A DNA stretch of 64,000 bases from NCBI RefSeq assembly GCF_944387275.1, contig NZ_CALXEG010000004.1, forward strand, positions 1 to 64,000, given 5' to 3'. Below the pieces are notes generated by a model. It was not told the origin of the DNA. It did not search any database and saw only the letters and a program-made list of their open reading frames with translations. Position numbers and translations under genes: made by a program. Shown here piece after piece: positions 59,154 to 64,000 of the stretch (the stretch's first letter is position 1; every line of letters begins with the position of its first letter). Origin of the DNA: an uncultured Pseudoflavonifractor sp. GTDB taxonomy: Bacteria > Bacillota > Clostridia > Oscillospirales > Oscillospiraceae.

Positions 59154-60095
59154 TTACAGTTTCTCCGCAATCCGCAGCTTGGCGCTGCGGGCGCGGGCGT
59201 TCTCATTCAGTTCTTCCTCGCCGGACACGATGGGCTTTTTATTCACCAGCCGGATGACCGGCTTCTTCCCGCACACACACACCGGGAAGTCCGGGGGACA
59301 GGTGCAGCCCTTGGCAAAGGCGGCGAAGGCGTTTTTCACGATCCGATCCTCCAGCGAGTGGAAGGAGATGATGGCCAGCCGTCCGCCGGGCGCCAGCGCG
59401 GGCACAGCCGCCTGGATCAGCCTGTCCACCGCGGAGAGCTCGTCGTTGACCGCGATGCGGATGGCCTGGAAGGACCGCTTGGCCGGGTGCTGCTTCTCCC
59501 GCAGGGCGTGGGCAGGCATGGCCGAGCGGATGATGTCCACCAGCTGAAGGGTGGTCTCAATGGGGGCCTTCTCCCGGGCGCGGACAATGGCCGCGGCAAT
59601 GGCGGGGGCATACCGCTCCTCGCCAAACTGGAACAGGATCCGCCGGAGCTCCTCCTGGGGCCACTCGTTGACCACCGTTCTGGCAGTAAGCGCCTCGGAC
59701 TGGTCCATCCGCATGTCCAACGGGGCGTCAGCCATATAGGAGAAGCCCCTGCTGGCGTCGTCCAGCTGGGGGGAGGACACGCCCAGGTCGGCCAGCACGC
59801 CGCTCAGGTTGTCCAGCTTCAGCCGGTCCAGAATGTCCGCCAGGTCGCCAAAGTTGCCGTGGACCAGAGTCACCCGGTCCATCAGGCCCTCCAGCCGCCC
59901 GGGTGCCGCGTCCAGGGCGGCCTGGTCCCGGTCGATGCAGATGAGCCGGCCGGTGGTGAGCCGCCGGGCGATCTCCCGGGAGTGGCCCGCCCGGCCCAGG
60001 GTGGCGTCCACATAGACGCCCGCCGGGTCGATATTCAATCCGTCGATGCACTCCTGGAGCAGCACCGGCTTGTGGGAAAATTCCATCTCACTCAT
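59154..60095 (-). CDS. rsmH: 16S rRNA m4C1402 methyltransferase
   Basis: 313 residues. Start FSHKPVLLQECIDGLNI, SAM-binding DATLGRAGHSREIARRL (slightly altered from DGTLGGGGHS), GVLADLGVSSPQLDDASRGFSY and AVNDELSAVDRLIQAAV, LAPGGRLAIISFHSLEDRIVK are all present. It methylates N4 of C1402 in 16S rRNA. The ATG shares the usual position one base downstream of mraZ. Confidence 0.97.
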   Translation of the reverse strand: MSEMEFSHKPVLLQECIDGLNIDPAGVYVDATLGRAGHSREIARRLTTGRLICIDRDQAALDAAPGRLEGLMDRVTLVHGNFGDLADILDRLKLDNLSGVLADLGVSSPQLDDASRGFSYMADAPLDMRMDQSEALTARTVVNEWPQEELRRILFQFGEERYAPAIAAAIVRAREKAPIETTLQLVDIIRSAMPAHALREKQHPAKRSFQAIRIAVNDELSAVDRLIQAAVPALAPGGRLAIISFHSLEDRIVKNAFAAFAKGCTCPPDFPVCVCGKKPVIRLVNKKPIVSGEEELNENARARSAKLRIAEKL

Positions 60096-60096
60096 A

Positions 60097-60519
60097 TTAC
60101 AGCCCCAGCCCCTTGAGGATGGCGTTCATCTTCTCGGGGGTGATCTCCTCCTGTTTCTCCTGCCAGCGCTCGGCGCTCCAGATCTCCGCCCGGTTGTGGA
60201 CGCCGGTGATGACCGCGTCCTTCTCCAGTCCAGCGAACTTCCGCAGCATGGCCGGGATGACGATCCGGCCCTGGCTGTCCGGCTCGCACTTGGCGGCGTT
60301 GGCGAACAGGGGGCGCATGGCCACCGACTCCGTCATGGGCAGGGCGGCGAATTTGGCGGTAAAGGTGTCCCAGGTCTCCTGGGGATAGACGGCCAGGCAG
60401 CCGTCAATACCCATGGTGACGTAGAGGGTGTCCCCCAGCTCACGGCGGAGCTGGGCGGGAATGAACAGGCGGCCTTTGGCATCGAGGCTGTGCTCGTACG
60501 TGCCGGTGGCGCTCATCAT
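60097..60519 (-). CDS. mraZ: Transcriptional regulator MraZ
   Basis: 140 residues with two MraZ repeats: GTYEHSLDAKGRLFIPAQLR (about 6-25) and CEPDSQGRIVIPAMLRKFA (about 78-97). It binds repeated G-rich sites in front of its own operon and represses the cluster. Matching repeated sites lie at 60535-60582. It is the first gene of the dcw operon. Two adjacent ATG codons exist; the first is chosen for its GAGG site nine bases upstream. Confidence 0.97.
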   Translation of the reverse strand: MMSATGTYEHSLDAKGRLFIPAQLRRELGDTLYVTMGIDGCLAVYPQETWDTFTAKFAALPMTESVAMRPLFANAAKCEPDSQGRIVIPAMLRKFAGLEKDAVITGVHNRAEIWSAERWQEKQEEITPEKMNAILKGLGL

Positions 60520-60534
60520 TCCCCTTCACCTCTC

Positions 60535-60582
60535 CTCCACTTTCCCCCCTCTGGGCAATGGCAGGCTCCATTTTCCCCCACC
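60535..60582 (-). promoter_or_regulatory. Candidate MraZ-binding repeats
   Basis: On the minus strand GGGGGAAAATGGAG and GGGGGAAAGTGGAG lie 31 bases apart between the promoter -10 and the mraZ start. G-rich tandem repeats with GTGG/AAAGTG cores at this position are the known style of MraZ sites. Confidence 0.7.
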
Positions 60583-60591
60583 AGTGTTTTT

Positions 60592-60620
60592 AGTATAATT
60601 GTTATGTAACCAAAATGCAA
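60592..60620 (-). promoter_or_regulatory. Promoter of the dcw cluster
   Basis: TTGCAT and TATACT separated by 17 bases on the minus strand, about 75 bases before the mraZ start. Confidence 0.8.
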
Positions 60621-60689
60621 CCCTTTTTTAACTCTTTTTTCCCTCCCAACCCCGGTATTTTCGTGTGAAAACAAGTGATTTCCGCACAA

Positions 60690-60703
60690 GAAACGTATGT
60701 TCG
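60690..60703. promoter_or_regulatory. Gram-positive type LexA (SOS) box
   Basis: GAAACGTATGTTCG, read on the minus strand as CGAACATACGTTTC, fits the Bacillus-type consensus CGAACRNRYGTTYC at every defined position. It lies about 70 bases upstream of the mraZ -35 element in a 453-bp stretch (60520-60972) that otherwise holds no gene. Confidence 0.75.
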
Positions 60704-60749
60704 ATTACTTTTGTAAACAGGAACCAGCGACCAATTTTCCTGTTTTATG

Positions 60750-60770
60750 TCTCCTTTCCGCCAAAGGAGA
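60750..60770. repeat. Short perfect hairpin in the mraZ-VOC intergenic region
   Basis: TCTCCTTT and its complement around CCGCC. No T run. The rest of 60621-60930 is AT-rich and appears to hold only regulatory sequence; short frames in it look non-coding. Confidence 0.4.
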
Positions 60771-60918
60771 GAAAGCTCGTTACTTTTTCCACATTTACGC
60801 CCGTTTTTTTATTTTCGCGTTACCGTCTGATTCGACATTTTCTGACCGGCGGTAAATTTTCCGCCCCCTGTTTTTCCGCCCCCGCCCTGTTCAACTTCCA
60901 GATCATGTGATATAATGC

Positions 60919-60924
60919 TTTCCG
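60919..60924 (+). promoter_or_regulatory. -10 region of the VOC/acyltransferase operon
   Basis: GTGATATAATG contains TATAAT with an extended TG upstream, about 50 bases before the VOC start; a -35 near TGTTCA is a partial match. Position approximate to a few bases. Confidence 0.5.
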
Positions 60925-60972
60925 TTGTTTTCGGCACCCATCCTGCCGCATCTTTTCAATGAGGTGAACCAT

Positions 60973-61341
60973 ATGCTGCGCTTTGCACACTTTAATTTCA
61001 ACGTTCTGGACCTGGACAAGTCTCTGGCCTTCTACCGGGACGCCCTGGAGCTCTCCCCGGTGCGCACCAAGGAGGCGGAGGACGGCTCCTTCAAGCTGGT
61101 GTACCTGGGAGACGGGGAGACCGGCTTTGAGCTGGAGCTGACCTGGCTGAAGGACCGCACTGAGCCCTACGACCTGGGGGAGTGCGAGTTCCACCTGGCC
61201 TTTGTCACCGACCGCTACGACGAGCTCTACCGCCGCCACAAGGATATGGGCTGCGTCTGCTTTGAGAACCCGGCCATGGGCATCTACTTCATCGAGGACC
61301 CGGACGGCTACTGGATCGAGATCGTCCCCGCCAGGGGGTGA
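60973..61341 (+). CDS. VOC family protein (glyoxalase I-like)
   Basis: 122 residues. MLRFAHFNFNVLDLDKSLAF is the typical glyoxalase fold start with a metal-ligand His; YLGDGETGFELELTWL and the C-terminal GIYFIEDPDGYWIEIVP supply the glutamate ligands. This is the length and pattern of lactoylglutathione-lyase-like enzymes. GAGGTGA supports the ATG. It is three bases ahead of the acyltransferase gene, with which it is coupled. Confidence 0.92.
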   Translation: MLRFAHFNFNVLDLDKSLAFYRDALELSPVRTKEAEDGSFKLVYLGDGETGFELELTWLKDRTEPYDLGECEFHLAFVTDRYDELYRRHKDMGCVCFENPAMGIYFIEDPDGYWIEIVPARG

Positions 61342-61344
61342 CCC

Positions 61345-62409
61345 ATGGCCAAGACCTCTGACGGCCGCCTGGCCTACGCCGACCTGCTGCGGGTGCTCTC
61401 CATCGCGGCGGTGGCGGTCATCCATGTGGTGAGCCTGTGGATCTACGACGTGCCCGTGGGCAGCGGCGCGTGGGATATATATAATGTATACGACAGTCTG
61501 GTGCGCTGGTGCGTGCCCGTGTTCGTCATGCTCTCCGGCATGTTCCTGCTGGACCCCAAGAAGAGCCTGACCCTGCCCAGGCTGTTCTTCCACCATATCC
61601 TGCGCATTTTCGTGGCCCTGGTGGTGTGGGGCGCGGTGTACGCCATCGTGGACTTCGGCCGGGTGGGCGGCGCCTTCACCTGGGAGAGCGTCCGCTCCGC
61701 CCTGTACACCGCCCTGCTGGGCACCACCCACTACCACCTGTGGTTCCTCTATGTGATCCTGGGCCTCTACCTGGTGACCCCCATCCTCCGGGCCTTTGTC
61801 CAGGGGGCCTCCCGGAAGGATTTTCACTACTTCTTCCTGCTGTGCTTCGTGGTGGCCTACCTGCTGCCCACCCTGCTCCAGCTCCGGCCCAGCCAGACCG
61901 TCTCCACCTACCTCTCCCGGCTCAATCTGCACATGGTCATGGGCTATGTGGGGTACTACGTGGCGGGGTACTACCTGAAGGCCTTCCCCCTGGGCCGGGT
62001 GGCGGAGATCACCATCTACCTGCTGGGCATCGGCGGCGGTGCGGCCACCATCTGGGGCACCCGGGTGCTCTCCCTCCGGAGCGGCGCCCTGTCCGGCGCC
62101 CTCTACGACTACATGACCCCCAATGTGGCGGCCATGGCGGTGGCGGTGTTCGTGCTGTTCCGGTACCTGCTGGGGGTGAGCGACGAGGGCTCCCGGCGGC
62201 AGAGCCTGTCCGGTCTGGTCAAAATCACCTTCGGCGTCTACCTGGTCCACGACCTGTTCCTCATCGTCTACCGCCACTTCGGCATTACCCGGCTGCCCCT
62301 GCCGCCGGTGCTGGCGGTGCCCGCCGTCACCGCCCTGGTATTGATCCCCTCGGCGGCGGCGGCCTGGCTCATCAGCAAGATCCCTTTTGCGGGCCGCTAT
62401 CTCACCTGA
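61345..62409 (+). CDS. Membrane acyltransferase (acyltransferase 3 family)
   Basis: 354 residues with about ten membrane helices. The N-terminus RLAYADLLRVLSIAAVAVIHVV carries the conserved Arg and His, followed by WCVPVFVMLSGMFLL and HLWFLYVILGLYLVTPIL, and KITFGVYLVHDLF late, all typical of OatA/WecH-type O-acetyltransferases. It probably transfers acyl groups to a cell-surface sugar or polymer. It follows the VOC gene closely and precedes an MBOAT gene, so an O-acylation function for the operon is likely. Confidence 0.92.
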   Translation: MAKTSDGRLAYADLLRVLSIAAVAVIHVVSLWIYDVPVGSGAWDIYNVYDSLVRWCVPVFVMLSGMFLLDPKKSLTLPRLFFHHILRIFVALVVWGAVYAIVDFGRVGGAFTWESVRSALYTALLGTTHYHLWFLYVILGLYLVTPILRAFVQGASRKDFHYFFLLCFVVAYLLPTLLQLRPSQTVSTYLSRLNLHMVMGYVGYYVAGYYLKAFPLGRVAEITIYLLGIGGGAATIWGTRVLSLRSGALSGALYDYMTPNVAAMAVAVFVLFRYLLGVSDEGSRRQSLSGLVKITFGVYLVHDLFLIVYRHFGITRLPLPPVLAVPAVTALVLIPSAAAAWLISKIPFAGRYLT

Positions 62410-62440
62410 CGGCCCCAATCTTCACGAAGGAGTTCGACCC

Positions 62441-63859
62441 ATGCTTTTTTCCAGCTCTGTGTTCCTGTTTCTGTTCCTGCCGGTGGTGCTTCTGGTGTAC
62501 TACCTCCCCCTGCGCAAGTGGCGGCAGGGACAGAACATCTTCCTGACCCTGGCCTCCATGTTCTTCTATGCCTGGGGTGAGCCCTGGTTCGTCGTGGTGA
62601 TGATGGGCTCCATTGTGGCCAACTACCTGTTCGGCCTGTGGGTTGCCGCCTGGAAGAACCACGGCCGCAGCCTGCGGCTCCCGGTCACCATCGCAGTGAT
62701 CTGCAACCTGTCCATCCTGTTCATCTTCAAATACCTGACCTTTGTCCTCACCAACCTGAACCTGCTGGGCTTCCAGCTGACGGTACCCGTCATCAACCTG
62801 CCCATCGGCATCTCCTTTTTCACCTTCCAGGCCATGAGCTATGTGCTGGACGTGGCCCGGGGCCGGGGACAGGCCCAGAAGAGCCTGCTCAACGTGGGGC
62901 TGTACATCTCCTTCTTCCCCCAGCTCATCGCCGGTCCCATCGTGAAGTACGAGACGGTGGCCGAGGAGATCCTCCACCGCCGGGAGAACTGGGACGACTT
63001 CACCGCCGGTGTCCAGCGCTTCCTGGTGGGCCTGGGGAAGAAGGTCATCCTGTCCAACCAGCTGGCCGTTGTGGCCGACGCCGCCTTCAACCACGGCCAG
63101 CCCCAGTCGGTGGCCTTCGCCTGGCTGGGCGCCGTATGCTACATCCTCCAGCTCTACTACGACTTCGGCGGCTACTCCGACATGGCCATCGGCCTGGGCC
63201 GCATGTTCGGCTTCCACTTCCTGGAGAACTTCGACTACCCCTACATCTCCACCTCGGTCACCGAGTTCTGGCGCCGGTGGCACATCTCCCTCACCTCCTG
63301 GTTCCGGGACTACGTCTACTTCCCCCTGGGCGGCAGCCGGGTGGACAAGAAGTGGAAGGTGGTACGCAACATCTTTGTGGTGTGGCTCCTCACCGGCATC
63401 TGGCACGGCGCCAACTGGACCTATGTGGTCTGGGGCCTGATGAATTACGCGCTGCTCATGCTGGAGAAGTACGGCGGCATGGGCAAGGGCTGGCCCAAGG
63501 CCATCGGCTGGTTCTACACCCAGGCGGCCTTTGTGCTCACCTGCGTGGTGTTCCGGTCCGACTCCCTGTCCGCCGCCGGTTCCTACTTCCTCTCCCTGTT
63601 CCATATCGGCTCCATGCCGGTGTGGAGCAGTCAGGCGGCCCTCTACCTGCGGGAGTACTGGGTCATCCTGCTGGGCGCCGTGCTCTGCGCCGCCCCCACC
63701 GCCACCTGGATTCGGAAAAAGCTGACCGTCACAGCAAACGGCAAGCTGCTGCCGGTGTGGGACTGCCTGTCCACCCTGGCCCTGCTGGCGGTCTTTGTGG
63801 TGGCCGTGTGCTTCACCATCAAGGGCACCTACAACCCCTTCATCTACTTTAATTTCTAA
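62441..63859 (+). CDS. MBOAT family O-acyltransferase (DltB/AlgI-like)
   Basis: 472 residues with about eleven membrane segments. MLFSSSVFLFLFLPVVLLVYY at the start, LPIGISFFTFQAMSYVLDV, FFPQLIAGPIVKY and the catalytic region FWRRWHISLTSWFRDYVYFPLGG, then TGIWHGANWTYVVWG (conserved His) are typical of AlgI/DltB. It passes acyl groups across the membrane to surface polymers. ATG at 62441 follows AAGGAG; the upstream in-frame ATG lies inside the previous gene. Confidence 0.95.
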   Translation: MLFSSSVFLFLFLPVVLLVYYLPLRKWRQGQNIFLTLASMFFYAWGEPWFVVVMMGSIVANYLFGLWVAAWKNHGRSLRLPVTIAVICNLSILFIFKYLTFVLTNLNLLGFQLTVPVINLPIGISFFTFQAMSYVLDVARGRGQAQKSLLNVGLYISFFPQLIAGPIVKYETVAEEILHRRENWDDFTAGVQRFLVGLGKKVILSNQLAVVADAAFNHGQPQSVAFAWLGAVCYILQLYYDFGGYSDMAIGLGRMFGFHFLENFDYPYISTSVTEFWRRWHISLTSWFRDYVYFPLGGSRVDKKWKVVRNIFVVWLLTGIWHGANWTYVVWGLMNYALLMLEKYGGMGKGWPKAIGWFYTQAAFVLTCVVFRSDSLSAAGSYFLSLFHIGSMPVWSSQAALYLREYWVILLGAVLCAAPTATWIRKKLTVTANGKLLPVWDCLSTLALLAVFVVAVCFTIKGTYNPFIYFNF

Positions 63860-63871
63860 GGAGGACGCACC

Positions 63872-64000
63872 ATGAGCAAACTGAAACGCAATCTCACCGC
63901 CGTCCTCTTCCTGCTGGGCATCGCCGCCGGACTGGTGGTGGCCGTGACCGCCTTCTTCAGCGGCAGCGGCAACCTGCGGGCCGAGTTCGGCAAGCTGCGG
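63872..64000 (+). CDS. Probable MBOAT partner protein (SGNH/DHHW type), N-terminal fragment
   Basis: Only 43 codons are in the window. The ATG follows an AAGGAGGA site and lies 12 bases after the MBOAT stop. A single membrane helix (about 8-29) is followed by SGSGNLRAEFGK. Position and topology match the DltD/AlgX or DHHW-type partner that usually follows DltB-like genes in Firmicutes. The domain itself cannot be seen. Confidence 0.6.
   Translation, partial: MSKLKRNLTAVLFLLGIAAGLVVAVTAFFSGSGNLRAEFGKLR

Noticed and set aside
60665..60910. 81-residue plus-strand frame in the mraZ-VOC intergenic region
   Set aside because: No ribosome site, phenylalanine-rich translation of AT-rich DNA and overlap with the VOC promoter.

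Overview
The window is about 64 kb of GC-rich, gene-dense DNA that looks like the chromosome of a low-abundance-oxygen gut Firmicute, most likely an Oscillospiraceae-type clostridium (Flavonifractor / Lawsonibacter / Pseudoflavonifractor-like). The reasons are: a Gram-positive division cluster with DivIB-type FtsQ, DUF881, the small basic protein and a PASTA penicillin-binding protein of the SpoVD type; a Gram-positive style LexA box; a tandem glycine riboswitch; meso-DAP type MurE; EFR1 ferredoxin; and a secreted flavinylated reductase, all in high-GC codon usage. This assignment is inference from gene content only.

Left part (1-10 kb): the 5' end of an alanine/glycine symporter gene behind a glycine riboswitch; a TetR-controlled trio (161-aa protein, 60-aa membrane protein, DUF1266 protein) that shares one operator sequence with the tetR gene itself; the SbcC-SbcD nuclease; an AIM24 protein; a membrane protein and TspO. 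10-23 kb: a TSUP exporter next to an arylsulfotransferase, a four-gene Gld-like ABC transporter operon, a two-component system divergent from a small lipoprotein, a sigma-like protein fused to a membrane anchor, and an EFR1 ferredoxin.

Middle (23-46 kb): housekeeping and accessory genes in short operons: metallophosphoesterase, DEDDh exonuclease, MarR with a YczE-like membrane protein, YaaA-Bcp peroxide genes, a DUF2975/XRE/lipoprotein operon, a sirtuin, a TetR-like regulator with two DNA-binding domains, a FeoA-FeoB fusion with its Cys-rich partner, a BlaI/BlaR1-like sensor pair whose sensor ends in a degenerate M23 domain, a split chromate transporter, two flavoprotein reductases, citrate synthase, and CorA behind a long leader containing overlapping short reading frames and strong hairpins.

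Right part (46-64 kb): the division and cell wall (dcw) cluster on the minus strand in the order mraZ, rsmH, ftsL-like, spoVD-like, murE, mraY, ftsW/spoVE, murG, murA, ftsQ, DUF881, sbp, ftsZ, with murF, murD and murC absent from the cluster. A LexA box lies upstream of the mraZ promoter. Divergent from it are a VOC protein and a membrane O-acylation set (acyltransferase 3, MBOAT, and the start of a likely SGNH/DHHW partner) that runs off the end. No rRNA, tRNA, CRISPR array, insertion sequence or prophage was recognised.
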